From Lachnospiraceae bacterium (GTDB lineage Bacteria > Bacillota > Clostridia > Lachnospirales > Lachnospiraceae): a stretch of 64,000 bases of DNA. A program made the position numbers and the translations under genes. The stretch lies in contig JAQYAY010000012.1 of NCBI GenBank assembly GCA_029338735.1, positions 1-64,000 of the forward strand, read 5' to 3'. This document shows positions 21,343 to 30,993 of this stretch, piece by piece. Below the pieces are notes generated by a model. It had not been told where the DNA came from. It did no database searches and saw nothing but the letters and a program-made list of their open reading frames with translations. Numbering within the stretch: the stretch's first letter is position 1; every line of letters starts with the position of its first letter.

Positions 21343-21371
21343 ATTCTAATCATAAAGCGGGGCCATGTCAA
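21343..21371 (-). promoter_or_regulatory. Sigma-A-like promoter upstream of the gltB leader
   Basis: Minus strand TTGACA-17-TAGAAT. Confidence 0.65.
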
Positions 21372-21477
21372 CTGTGTACACGAAAAAATGCATAGGTGAT
21401 TGTAATTGTCGCAGCCGGGAACGGCCTAACGCGTTTGCGAAGCGCGTCCACCAATACACGTCCGAATGCCAGCTGCT

Positions 21478-22062
21478 CTATTGTACAGATTTTGCAAGAT
21501 ATGACATGACGCCTGCCACCGTTTTTCCGTCCTGTATCTTACCTGCGTACATCTGCTCTTTGATCCAGTCGGGATCATACTCTTTTATTTCTATCGCCTC
21601 ATCCGGGTCAAGATGCTGGCCGGTTGTCTTCTCTACATCCTGTGCCAGATATACGTCTACGAATTCATTGCAGAATGCGACCGTGGTCTTAAGTGCCAGG
21701 AGCTTTGACCAGTTATCGGATGTATAGCCTGTCTCTTCTGAAAGTTCACGCTGGGCTGTCACAAGTGTGTCCTCGGTTAGTGAGTCACGCTTTCCGGCTG
21801 GCAGTTCAAGTGTATAACGATCCAGCGCCGGGCGATACTGGCGGACGAGAACTATCTTTCCTTCTTTTGTCACCGGTACCACGCAGGCTGCTCCCATCGG
21901 ATGTTCCACGAAGTCCCATTTCTCTACCCTGCCATCTGGCAGCTGTATATCATCCTGATATACATTTATCACAGCACCGGTATATACCTTGTGTCTGCCT
22001 ATTCTCTCTGGGTGTTCTGACATTTTCTTTTTTCCTTTCGTCATTTCGCGGTGCATTCGCAT
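21478..22062 (-). CDS. NUDIX hydrolase (ADP-ribose pyrophosphatase-like)
   Basis: 194 aa; Nudix box AGKRDSLTEDTLVTAQRELSEETG. Confidence 0.88.
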   Translation of the reverse strand: MRMHREMTKGKKKMSEHPERIGRHKVYTGAVINVYQDDIQLPDGRVEKWDFVEHPMGAACVVPVTKEGKIVLVRQYRPALDRYTLELPAGKRDSLTEDTLVTAQRELSEETGYTSDNWSKLLALKTTVAFCNEFVDVYLAQDVEKTTGQHLDPDEAIEIKEYDPDWIKEQMYAGKIQDGKTVAGVMSYLAKSVQ

Positions 22063-22063
22063 T

Positions 22064-22092
22064 AAAAAAAGAGAAGGACCTGCATCCTTCTC
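22064..22092 (-). terminator. Intrinsic terminator downstream of rpsU
   Basis: GAGAAGGA-CCTGCA-TCCTTCTC followed on the minus strand by TTTTTTT. Confidence 0.75.
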
Positions 22093-22137
22093 TGATTCTA
22101 TCCCTTAACTGATGTAGCTAAGAAACATTAGTCAGCC

Positions 22138-22314
22138 TTAGTTGTACTTACGCTTTCTGGCAGCCTCAGACTTCTTCTTACGTCTGACGCTTGGCTTCTC
22201 ATAGTGCTCTCTCTTGCGGATCTCCTGCTGGATACCTGCCTTAGCACAGTTACGCTTGAATCTGCGAAGTGCACTGTCTAATGATTCGTTCTCTTTAACG
22301 ATAACGCTTGCCAC
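22138..22314 (-). CDS. rpsU: 30S ribosomal protein S21 (not in ORF track, 58 aa, GTG start)
   Basis: Minus strand [68 protein letters not shown] upstream. Confidence 0.95.
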   Translation of the reverse strand: MASVIVKENESLDSALRRFKRNCAKAGIQQEIRKREHYEKPSVRRKKKSEAARKRKYN

Positions 22315-22444
22315 TCTTGCTCTACCTCCCTCCAGTGTTGGGATTGTGAAAACTCACGCAATTGATATTTTACCACTGTCAGCAGAGATGTCAAGCTTTT
22401 TCTGAGCAAAATAGATTCAAATCTTTGAATCAGGCAGTAAGTCA

Positions 22445-24544
22445 TCAGTGACTAAGGTATGCAACCTCATCGGTCAGCTCCTGAGGCACTTCTATACCGT
22501 CTTTTTCGAACCTCTTTATTGTCAGTGCTATGATCCTTCGATCCCTCGTCTCATGATTATTGAATCGCTCAATATATGGCTTGTACTGAGGATTCTCTGA
22601 AAGCAGTTCCTTTGACTTTCCTGAAAACGGACAGTACTTCGCGAGGATCTCACGTGCATTTTTTAACAGGCGCAGCGAACCATTGCTCTCATAACGGATA
22701 TAGTCTGTATAGTCTGCGACAAATACCGACTTGTAATTATTGTTGTGCTTCTTGAGCTCGGTCTTGATACGCTCTTTGATGTCCGCCGTGATCATCGAAT
22801 TCTTCCGGTAGAACTGCAGATAGTCTGTGTACTCGGCCGTAAGCGATGGATCCCTCATATCATTCCAGTGAATGCCCTGTTCTGTCTTGCACATCTCCCA
22901 GCGGAACTCGCCACACAGCTTCGTCATTGCTGTCGGGATATCGTCTGACATGATGATCGGCACCAGAACCCTGGCACTCGACTGTCTTTTCTTGCCTGCT
23001 ATCTCCTGCCACAGAGCGAATCTCTGGCCCATCACCGGCATCAGAATAAAGTCCGGACGGTATTCCCGATGTATAGGCAGCTGTGTGATATTCTGTTCAG
23101 GATTCGAGTATATATCTTCACGATAAAAAATGCTGAAATCCCGGTCAGTAATATCATTGAGTTCCTGATTCAGTCTGTCTGCATGCAGATAGCCTCTTTC
23201 CATCGAACCAATTACATTTACATCGTCAAAAACAGGCTCGAAGGCACTGATTCGCCCGAATGTCATTCTACTGCCCAGTTTGAACAGATTGGACATCTCA
23301 AAGTCCAGTCTGTGCTTCGGGCTTACCAGCAGCTTCTTCTCCTGCTCCTCAGTAATCTCGCCACTATTCTTCTGTTCGCGGAGATATGCCGGATAGTCGA
23401 GGTCAAATTCGTTTCTCGACGGCTCAGCTTCAAGAGAATATATCTTTGCAAGCCACTCATATGCACACATCACATGTGCGTCAGTATCAGGACGGTATGA
23501 TGATGCAAATCCGTACAGTGTCTGCAGCTCATCCTGTGTCACAAGCGTCTCATCGAGAAGTCCGAACATCAGGAACATTTTCACATAGACAGGTATATCC
23601 TTTTCCTTTATGGCACGCAGAAGCACTGCTTCATACAGTGGATAATAGGCATTGGACAGACGGCGCCTTATTTTTCTGATGTCATCGGAGATGCCATAGC
23701 GGTCCTTAATTGATCTGTATTCAGCCATCGACTCACGGATCTCTTTTGTATCTTCTGCCGACAGCTTCGAATACACGAGAATCCTGTCAAAAAGCCCTGT
23801 AAGAGCTGACAGATCATCACCACCACCGGATGCAAGAGCAGCCTTTTTGGCACTTAGCGCTGCAAAAACTATCAGGAAATCTGCAGATGCGTTCTTCAGT
23901 TCAGACCTGTATTTCTCAGTCTGAGCTATCTGAGTCCGCACATCTCTGATGAAATCAACGGCCATACCTGTGAAGCCTATAGAAAGGCCCGGCCTTCCGT
24001 TCAGCAGCTCATCTTTTTTGCTGTCAAGGGTAATAAGACTTTTTATGAAATTGACTCTCCACTCCTCTATTCCGGTATCTGTCTGTGGCTGCGGAAATAC
24101 AGAAAGTACGGTATAGTCCCTGATCTGATCACCCGTCATCCTGCAGATATCCGGGTACGCAGAAAGCCTGCTTATCACATTGCTGTACTGTGCCTCGGCA
24201 CTTTCACGCAGTTCGAGAAGAGCATTATAAACCTTATAGGCATTCTTCACCGCCTGCTGCGTCATCGTAGGTGCAAGCTTTGCATATTCTGTAAAAAGTG
24301 ATTCTATCCCTTCTTCATCTGAATATGGGCAGGCAAAAGTAGAGCAGTCTGACTGTGCCTTGTAATCACAGCCATACTGCTCACCTGGTCCAACTCCAAG
24401 TCCAAGGATACTGCCTGGCTGGAGAGTGATGGTGACATCGCTGATCACAATCTCTACCGATCCCTTGATCAGGATCAGCAGAGAATCAGCGGTATCATTT
24501 CCCTTTAAAATTGTGGACCCTGCAGTCCATTCTGAAAGCCCCAT
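22445..24544 (-). CDS. Uncharacterised 699-aa protein with N-terminal cyclic-nucleotide-binding-like beta-barrel
   Basis: N-term AGSTILKGNDTADSLLILIKGSVEIVISDVTITLQPGSILGLG resembles a cNMP-binding fold; remainder has no recognised motif; overlaps alaS stop. Confidence 0.6.
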   Translation of the reverse strand: MGLSEWTAGSTILKGNDTADSLLILIKGSVEIVISDVTITLQPGSILGLGVGPGEQYGCDYKAQSDCSTFACPYSDEEGIESLFTEYAKLAPTMTQQAVKNAYKVYNALLELRESAEAQYSNVISRLSAYPDICRMTGDQIRDYTVLSVFPQPQTDTGIEEWRVNFIKSLITLDSKKDELLNGRPGLSIGFTGMAVDFIRDVRTQIAQTEKYRSELKNASADFLIVFAALSAKKAALASGGGDDLSALTGLFDRILVYSKLSAEDTKEIRESMAEYRSIKDRYGISDDIRKIRRRLSNAYYPLYEAVLLRAIKEKDIPVYVKMFLMFGLLDETLVTQDELQTLYGFASSYRPDTDAHVMCAYEWLAKIYSLEAEPSRNEFDLDYPAYLREQKNSGEITEEQEKKLLVSPKHRLDFEMSNLFKLGSRMTFGRISAFEPVFDDVNVIGSMERGYLHADRLNQELNDITDRDFSIFYREDIYSNPEQNITQLPIHREYRPDFILMPVMGQRFALWQEIAGKKRQSSARVLVPIIMSDDIPTAMTKLCGEFRWEMCKTEQGIHWNDMRDPSLTAEYTDYLQFYRKNSMITADIKERIKTELKKHNNNYKSVFVADYTDYIRYESNGSLRLLKNAREILAKYCPFSGKSKELLSENPQYKPYIERFNNHETRDRRIIALTIKRFEKDGIEVPQELTDEVAYLSH

Positions 24545-27222
24545 TACTTTGATAACTGTTCTGTAAGTACTTCTTTTGCCTTTGCGATAGCATCAGGAAT
24601 CTTTGCAGCATCCTTGCCGCCAGCCTGTGCCATCTGTGGACGTCCGCCACCGCCGCCGCCAACGATCTGTGCGAGGGCCTTGATCAGATTGCCTGCGTGT
24701 GCTCCCTTCTTCACTGCTTCATCTGTAGCCATTGAAAGGAGAGCCACCTTGCCATCATTATCTGATGCAAGGAAAATGACTCCGTCACCGAGCTTGTCCT
24801 TGATCTGGTCACCGACCTTGCGAAGGTCGTTGCCGCCAACACCCTTGAGTGCCTTGGCATAGAACTTCACGCCGTCTACATCCTGTGTATCTGCATCTAT
24901 ATCTCCAAGAGCATCCTTTGCAGCATTGCTCTTCAGAGACTCATTCTCGCTCTTTAATGCCTTAATCTCATTCTGAAGCGACTCAACCTTTGCTACTGCA
25001 CCATTCAGAGGAGTCTTGAGTGCTGCGAGAACTTCATTTAATTTTTCTTCCATGTCCTTATAGTAGACGAGAATATTGTCTGAAGTCAGTGCAGTGATAC
25101 GTCTCACACCGCTAGATACACCAGTCTCTGAAAGGATCTTGATCGCTCCGATCTCAGCTGTATTCTTCACATGTGTACCACCACAGAGCTCTGTAGAATA
25201 GTCGCCCATCTTGACGACTCTGACCTTCTCACCGTACTTCTCACCAAAGAGAGCCATGGCTCCGGTCTTCTTGGCATCTTCAAGGCTCATGACCTGTGTC
25301 ACTACATCGACTCCGGCATGGATACGCTCATTGACGAGTCTCTCTACCTCTGACAGCTCATCAGGTGTGAGCGCTGAGAAATGTGTGAAGTCGAATCTTA
25401 GCTCCTTGTCATCCTGATATGAACCAGCCTGCTGCACGTGCTCACCAAGTACATCACGAAGTGCTCTCTGAAGCAGATGTGTAGCCGAATGGTTGCGGCA
25501 GATGAGTGCTCTCCTGTCGGCATCTACGGACATCTCTACAGGCTCTTCCTGTGAGATATATCCGTCTGAAACATATCCGACATGACCCACTCTTCCACCA
25601 AGGAGATGGATAGTATCTGTAACTGTAAATACACCATTGTCTGTGCGGATCTCACCAGTATCGCCGACCTGACCACCCATTGTGCCATAGAACGGTGTCA
25701 CATCTGTGATGATCGTTCCCTTGTCACCATTTGAAAGGGATGTCACGATCTCACCATACTTATCCTCTGCTGGGTTGACCTCTGTTGTCATGCAGGTGAT
25801 CTTTCCAGTCGTATGAAGTGTATCGTATCCTACGAACTCTGTTGTAAGGGTCTTGTCGATATCATCATAAACTGTAGCAGCCTTACCCATGTAGTTTGAT
25901 GTCTTACGGGCATCACGGGCCTTCTGCCTCTGCTCTTCCATGGCAGCCTTGAATCCGTCCATATCTACTGAGAATCCTTTTTCCTCAAGGATCTCATTTG
26001 TGAGATCTACAGGGAATCCGTATGTATCATAGAGTCTGAATGCATCCTTGCCTGCAAGAGTCTTCTCACCATTCTTCGCGAGATCATCCTCAAGATCTGA
26101 AAGGATTGCAAGTCCCTGATCGATAGTTGCATTGAACTTGCGCTCTTCCTCTGTCAGGACTCTCTTGATGAACTCCTGCTTCTCAAGAAGCTCAGGATAT
26201 CCATCATGGCTCTCTCTGATAACGACATCTGCGAGCTTGCCCATGAACTCGCCCTTGATGCCAAGCATACGTCCATGACGGGCAGCACGTCTGATCAGTC
26301 TTCTTAGAACGTAGCCTCTGCCTTCATTTGATGGAAGGATTCCGTCACTGATCATGAATGTTGTTGATCTGATATGGTCTGTGATGAGTCTGATAGACAC
26401 ATCATCCTTTTCATTCGTCTCGTATGTCTTTCCTGAAAGCGCACAAACAGCATCACGAATAGCCTTCATCGTATCGATATCGAATACTGAATCTACATCC
26501 TGCATGATGACTGCGAGTCTCTCGAGTCCCATACCGGTATCAATGTTCTTCTGCTTCAGCTCTGAATAGTTGCCATGACCGTCATTATAGAACTGTGTGA
26601 AAACATTGTTCCATACTTCCATGAAACGGTCGCCTTCGCCACCCATGACATCCTCTGGTCCATTACCATGCTGTGGTCCTCTGTCGTAGTAGATCTCAGA
26701 ACATGGTCCGCACGGTCCTGCCCCATGCTCCCAGAAATTGTCACACTCACCTGTCTTTGGGTCACGATAGAATCTGTAGATTTTCTCTGCAGGTACTCCG
26801 ATCTCCTTGTTCCAGATATCAAATGCCTCGTCATCTTCACCATAGATGGATGGATAGAGTCTCTCCGGATCCAGCTTCAGGACCTCTGTCAGAAATTCCC
26901 ATGACCAGTGAATGGCTTCTCTCTTGAAATAATCACCGAAGGAGAAATTGCCGAGCATCTCGAAGAATGTCAGATGTCTCGCTGTCTTTCCTACATTCTC
27001 TATATCTCCAGTACGTACACACTTCTGGCATGTAGTAACCCTTCTTCTCGGTGGTATCTCCTGACCAGTGAAGTATGGCTTCAGCGGTGCCATTCCTGCA
27101 TTTATCAGAAGCAGCGAATCATCGTTGTGTGGTACCAGCGAAAAGCTCTTCATTACGAGATGTCCCTTGCTCTCGAAGAAATTCAGATACATTCTTCTGA
27201 GCTCATTTACTCCGTATTTCAT
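24544..27222 (-). CDS. alaS: Alanyl-tRNA synthetase
   Basis: MKYGVNELRRMYLNFFESKGHLVMKSFSLVPHNDDSLLLINAGMAPLKPYFTG...; start refined to 27222 (RBS CTAAGGAG at 27233-27240). Confidence 0.97.
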   Translation of the reverse strand: MKYGVNELRRMYLNFFESKGHLVMKSFSLVPHNDDSLLLINAGMAPLKPYFTGQEIPPRRRVTTCQKCVRTGDIENVGKTARHLTFFEMLGNFSFGDYFKREAIHWSWEFLTEVLKLDPERLYPSIYGEDDEAFDIWNKEIGVPAEKIYRFYRDPKTGECDNFWEHGAGPCGPCSEIYYDRGPQHGNGPEDVMGGEGDRFMEVWNNVFTQFYNDGHGNYSELKQKNIDTGMGLERLAVIMQDVDSVFDIDTMKAIRDAVCALSGKTYETNEKDDVSIRLITDHIRSTTFMISDGILPSNEGRGYVLRRLIRRAARHGRMLGIKGEFMGKLADVVIRESHDGYPELLEKQEFIKRVLTEEERKFNATIDQGLAILSDLEDDLAKNGEKTLAGKDAFRLYDTYGFPVDLTNEILEEKGFSVDMDGFKAAMEEQRQKARDARKTSNYMGKAATVYDDIDKTLTTEFVGYDTLHTTGKITCMTTEVNPAEDKYGEIVTSLSNGDKGTIITDVTPFYGTMGGQVGDTGEIRTDNGVFTVTDTIHLLGGRVGHVGYVSDGYISQEEPVEMSVDADRRALICRNHSATHLLQRALRDVLGEHVQQAGSYQDDKELRFDFTHFSALTPDELSEVERLVNERIHAGVDVVTQVMSLEDAKKTGAMALFGEKYGEKVRVVKMGDYSTELCGGTHVKNTAEIGAIKILSETGVSSGVRRITALTSDNILVYYKDMEEKLNEVLAALKTPLNGAVAKVESLQNEIKALKSENESLKSNAAKDALGDIDADTQDVDGVKFYAKALKGVGGNDLRKVGDQIKDKLGDGVIFLASDNDGKVALLSMATDEAVKKGAHAGNLIKALAQIVGGGGGGRPQMAQAGGKDAAKIPDAIAKAKEVLTEQLSK

Positions 27223-27312
27223 GGTTGATTTACTCCTTAGTTGTTTAATTTCCAAAGAAATATTATACACTTGAAAGATTACATAGTCAAAGAATTATGT
27301 AAAATAAATGTG

Positions 27313-28092
27313 TCACACTTTAAAATATAGTATGACCGATGCTGCTATCACATCTGTCCATATAAATATTGCTTCGCAGATACACAGAAAATATCCGCTT
27401 GTATCTCCACTGATACCTCCCAGCTCTTTCTCACATATGGCCTTGGAAATAAATAGCCATACCACGCTCACAAGTGTTGCTATAATTGCTGTTGAATCAT
27501 GATTTAAAAACATGAGTACAAGAGCTATGAAAATATATACAAACATCCATACCAGCGTTGCCTGCCTGCTGCCCTTTGTCTCAAACCGGATTAGTGAAGT
27601 GTTATTATCCCGCCTCTTAAAAGTGCAGACTGCAATTCCCGACAATGATCTTGAGATCACGAACGCATATAATAGAGAATAGAACTGTCCTCTTCCAAGA
27701 GCTTCGTAGATTCCGGACACCGTAAATAGCATCAGCACCACCAGCTGGATGACTCCGAATGCACCAATATGCGGATCCTTCATGATACGGATTTTCTCAT
27801 CTCTCGACCTGTGAGAGCAGAGTGCATCCATCGTGTCCATATAACCATCAATATGGAATCCGCCTGTGTAGATTACAATGACTGCTGTGAGAATCATCCC
27901 AGCCACAGGACTGCTAAGTCCAATCCTACAATAAAGTCTATATATGAGAAAAAGCACTCCTGACAGTCCTGCTCCCACAAAAGGGAAGAATGAAAAAGAA
28001 TTCTGATAGCTCTTCTGATCCCACTGGAACTGCGGCATCGGTATTGCCGAATACATCGAAAAGGCTATCGCCATGCTCCTGAAGAAATCCAT
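27313..28092 (-). CDS. cobS: Adenosylcobinamide-GDP ribazoletransferase (cobalamin synthase)
   Basis: 259 aa; AFSMYSAIPMP..., GGFHIDGYMDTMDALCSHRSRDEKIRIMKDPHIGAFGV. Confidence 0.92.
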   Translation of the reverse strand: MDFFRSMAIAFSMYSAIPMPQFQWDQKSYQNSFSFFPFVGAGLSGVLFLIYRLYCRIGLSSPVAGMILTAVIVIYTGGFHIDGYMDTMDALCSHRSRDEKIRIMKDPHIGAFGVIQLVVLMLFTVSGIYEALGRGQFYSLLYAFVISRSLSGIAVCTFKRRDNNTSLIRFETKGSRQATLVWMFVYIFIALVLMFLNHDSTAIIATLVSVVWLFISKAICEKELGGISGDTSGYFLCICEAIFIWTDVIAASVILYFKV

Positions 28093-28095
28093 ACC

Positions 28096-29094
28096 TTACA
28101 CCAGCGAAAAAGTAACTTTCATCTTAGCATTCCTGTATGACAGGTGCATCATCGCACCATTTATCATTGTCATATGAGGAACAGTATGTCCGATATCCGC
28201 ACGATTTATAACAGGAATATCATGAAGTGCCATCCTCGTAGCATCCTCATATGTCATTCCTGTATCAGATGACTCAAAAAGAGTACGCCCCACAATGACA
28301 GCCTCTGTGCCTTCAAACCATCCTGCATATTTCATCTGAAGGAGCGTCCTGTAGAAAACCTCTGCACTCAGAGAGAAATTATCGAAGTACCAGATGAAAT
28401 GGTCATCCCGATATCTCTTTATAAAATCCTTTGTGCCATCATACGGAGTACCAATCAGATCTTTTAGCACATCAATGCACCCACCTATGCATCTGCCCTT
28501 TGCATCAAGCCAAGACACGGAGCATGTCATATCAGAATCCTTGTCATACTTTATATGGTCTGCCTGAAATGTCGGTACTGACATATACTTTGGGAAACTC
28601 GTCTCTGTAAACTTCTCACCCTTAATGATCTCTAAATTGTCCTCTGCATAGTCCGGCAGTGGAGACTCGCTGTAGCTTCCGGCATTTAGTCCGTATATTG
28701 TCGCTACATCATAATTAGTCGTATATGGATACAGAATCCCGGTCGGATCTGAAGCACCCATAATCCACTTCGGATTGATCTTCATCGCCTCGAAATCCAC
28801 ATACGGCAGGCACTCATCGAGAAAATCACCACCGGCTGCACACATCACGAAATCAGCCTTCAGGTCAGTAAAGAGTGATGTAAGTTCCCTGCCTCTTGTC
28901 ACAGCATCTGCGCTTCTTTCATCATTATTCCTGACTGACGGAGTCTCAGATATCTGAAAACCTTCTCTTTCGAGAACCCCGATACTTTTCTCCCAGTCAT
29001 CTATATCATCGCCGACACCGGCACTCGGTGCCGCAATACCAATCGTACTGCCATTCTGTAAAAATTCTGGATAAATCATAGACCCATTATACAC
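28096..29094 (-). CDS. Peptidase S66 / LD-carboxypeptidase (MccF-like)
   Basis: 332 aa; IGIAAPSAGVGDD..., IMGASDPTGILYPYTTNYDVATIYGLNAG. Confidence 0.85.
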   Translation of the reverse strand: MYNGSMIYPEFLQNGSTIGIAAPSAGVGDDIDDWEKSIGVLEREGFQISETPSVRNNDERSADAVTRGRELTSLFTDLKADFVMCAAGGDFLDECLPYVDFEAMKINPKWIMGASDPTGILYPYTTNYDVATIYGLNAGSYSESPLPDYAEDNLEIIKGEKFTETSFPKYMSVPTFQADHIKYDKDSDMTCSVSWLDAKGRCIGGCIDVLKDLIGTPYDGTKDFIKRYRDDHFIWYFDNFSLSAEVFYRTLLQMKYAGWFEGTEAVIVGRTLFESSDTGMTYEDATRMALHDIPVINRADIGHTVPHMTMINGAMMHLSYRNAKMKVTFSLV

Positions 29095-29148
29095 AAATAA
29101 TTCTTTGCTATCAAACCAAACTATAACTGTATTTTCTTCTCTCCATTA

Positions 29149-30849
29149 TCACTTTTTCAACCCTTCTTTCGTCAGCATTTCATATGTGACACCATACTTT
29201 TCAGCTATGTCCTTTGCGTATGACATTCCGGCCGGTGGAGCGACCTCTACCTTGTATGAACGGTTGCCGCCATCGGATTTTACAACAAGAGATGCTGCCT
29301 GATATTTTTTTGATTCCTGATTCATCTCATCTATATCCTCTGCCAGCTTGTGCATATGGGTATTGTAAATGACCCGGCATCCCTTAAGGAGCATTGCTCT
29401 TACTGCATCTCTTGCAATGTAATATCCTTCTTCGAATGATGTCGTAGAAAACGTCTCATTCAGAAGCAGCAGACTGTTTTTCGTAGAATCCTTGTAGATT
29501 TCACGGAATCTCTGACACTCTTCACCCAGTCTTCCAAGCTCCATGGTTTTGTCTTCATCGGCAGGGAAATGCGTGTATATTGCATCTACGGGAGTAAAAT
29601 AAAACTGGCTCGCAGGAACATAGATCCCACCTTCTGCCATAAAGAAAAGCTGTCCGACCGCCTGAGTGATCGTTGTCTTTCCACCACGGTTCGCACCTGT
29701 AAGGATGTAAATCCGATGCTCATCCGAGAAATCAATATCATTGGTTATGATATGGCCTGCATCATGATTTTCAAGAGCGGCCAGCTTGATATTATAGATC
29801 CCCTCGGCAGACATTGCCTCATTACTGCACTGAGGACGTGCAAATGAATATCCCTTCTGTGAGAGTTTTTCAATATATTCAGCCCACCTGATGTAGTAGA
29901 TAAACTCCGGCATCAGATCAGTAATATCCGTGATTGTCAGCATGCTGTATTTATTCAGCACATCCTTCAGATGCTTTATCGTGCGATGCAGCATGTGGTT
30001 TGTCACCTGATTCATATAGTTAGTTACCGACCGCGTGGAATTATCATTTTCAGGTACACAAGCCAGAGATGCATAGGCAAATGGATTCACCATTGCGGTA
30101 AGTGCTTTTGTCGTATTATCAGACAGGCCCTCCGGCTTTGCATCGAACTGCTCAAAGTGATATGAACCGTCCCAGTCAGTTCTATCGTGTATCTGATCCT
30201 TTGTGGACATCTTGTCTACCCAGTTCGAAATGATTCCTGACTTTGTAAAAGGCTTATTATTCAGGGAAATAACTCCTATACTCTGCGCCTCAAAAGCCTC
30301 ATTAAGATTGATTCCCACTGTAATACTCTTGAGATCAGATGTATCTGCTCTTAGTGCTGCCACATCCTTCTTCATCCCTTCGAAACCATTATCTTCGAAA
30401 AGATCTGTCACATATTTTTTCAGATCGAGAAGCCCCTTAGAATGAATGTCCGCATCAGTCAGACACTTATAGATAGCCTCTATGCTCTCGATATAGTCTC
30501 CGATCTCCTGCAGCCTGTGCAGCAGATCAAAAGCACCTGCGTCATGATCCCTGTCGTGGATATAGCTGCCATATTCCTTCAGGAAATTGATACGGCTCAT
30601 TATATCCACGATGTCATCTCTCATTTTTTTATTATGAAAAATATCATCGAATACATCACATCTGTACTGTACTATATCCGGATCTGCGGTCTCCAGCCTC
30701 ATCACATTGTAGATATAGACCTGCTCTGTCTTCTTGTCAGTAAGAGAATCTATTATCGAATCCATCCCCAGATCATGAACTGTGGTCTCACTCAGTCTCT
30801 TATATTTCTTATCATCCCTGTCCGGGAATAGCAGACTTAACTTTTTCAT
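29149..30849 (-). CDS. MutS-family ATPase (MutS domain V-type, lacking a recognisable mismatch-recognition domain)
   Basis: 566 aa; ILTGANRGGKTTITQAVGQLFFMAEGGIYVPAS, LLLLNETFSTTSFEEGYYIARDAV. Confidence 0.8.
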   Translation of the reverse strand: MKKLSLLFPDRDDKKYKRLSETTVHDLGMDSIIDSLTDKKTEQVYIYNVMRLETADPDIVQYRCDVFDDIFHNKKMRDDIVDIMSRINFLKEYGSYIHDRDHDAGAFDLLHRLQEIGDYIESIEAIYKCLTDADIHSKGLLDLKKYVTDLFEDNGFEGMKKDVAALRADTSDLKSITVGINLNEAFEAQSIGVISLNNKPFTKSGIISNWVDKMSTKDQIHDRTDWDGSYHFEQFDAKPEGLSDNTTKALTAMVNPFAYASLACVPENDNSTRSVTNYMNQVTNHMLHRTIKHLKDVLNKYSMLTITDITDLMPEFIYYIRWAEYIEKLSQKGYSFARPQCSNEAMSAEGIYNIKLAALENHDAGHIITNDIDFSDEHRIYILTGANRGGKTTITQAVGQLFFMAEGGIYVPASQFYFTPVDAIYTHFPADEDKTMELGRLGEECQRFREIYKDSTKNSLLLLNETFSTTSFEEGYYIARDAVRAMLLKGCRVIYNTHMHKLAEDIDEMNQESKKYQAASLVVKSDGGNRSYKVEVAPPAGMSYAKDIAEKYGVTYEMLTKEGLKK

Positions 30850-30941
30850 ATTTACATATCCTCGATTGTCTTATCAGCAAGCGTCCTTGCATTTCATAAA
30901 TTCTGAGAAAATTATAACATGCCACGCAGGAATATCAAATC

Positions 30942-30971
30942 AAAAAAACAGCCCGTCTCATAGACGGACTG
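30942..30971 (-). terminator. Intrinsic terminator of hcp
   Basis: Minus strand CAGTCCGTCT-ATG-AGACGGGCTG-TTTTTTT. Confidence 0.75.
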
Positions 30972-30993
30972 CCATTTTGAAAACAGGTTGTTT

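Noticed and set aside
27223-27312. T-box leader for alaS
   Set aside because: Only about 90 bp between cobS stop and alaS start; no T-box AGGGUGGNACCGCG motif seen. Likewise none in the 36 bp upstream of hisS or within the aspS/hisS overlap.
28093-29148. Cobalamin riboswitch upstream of cobS
   Set aside because: cobS starts 3 bp after the preceding gene and the next upstream gap (29095-29148) is too short.
29149-30849. Anti-phage defence operon (MutS-like ATPase plus MccF-like peptidase)
   Set aside because: Neighbours are housekeeping genes, no recognised defence signature, and intergenic arrangement gives no strong operon support beyond shared strand.
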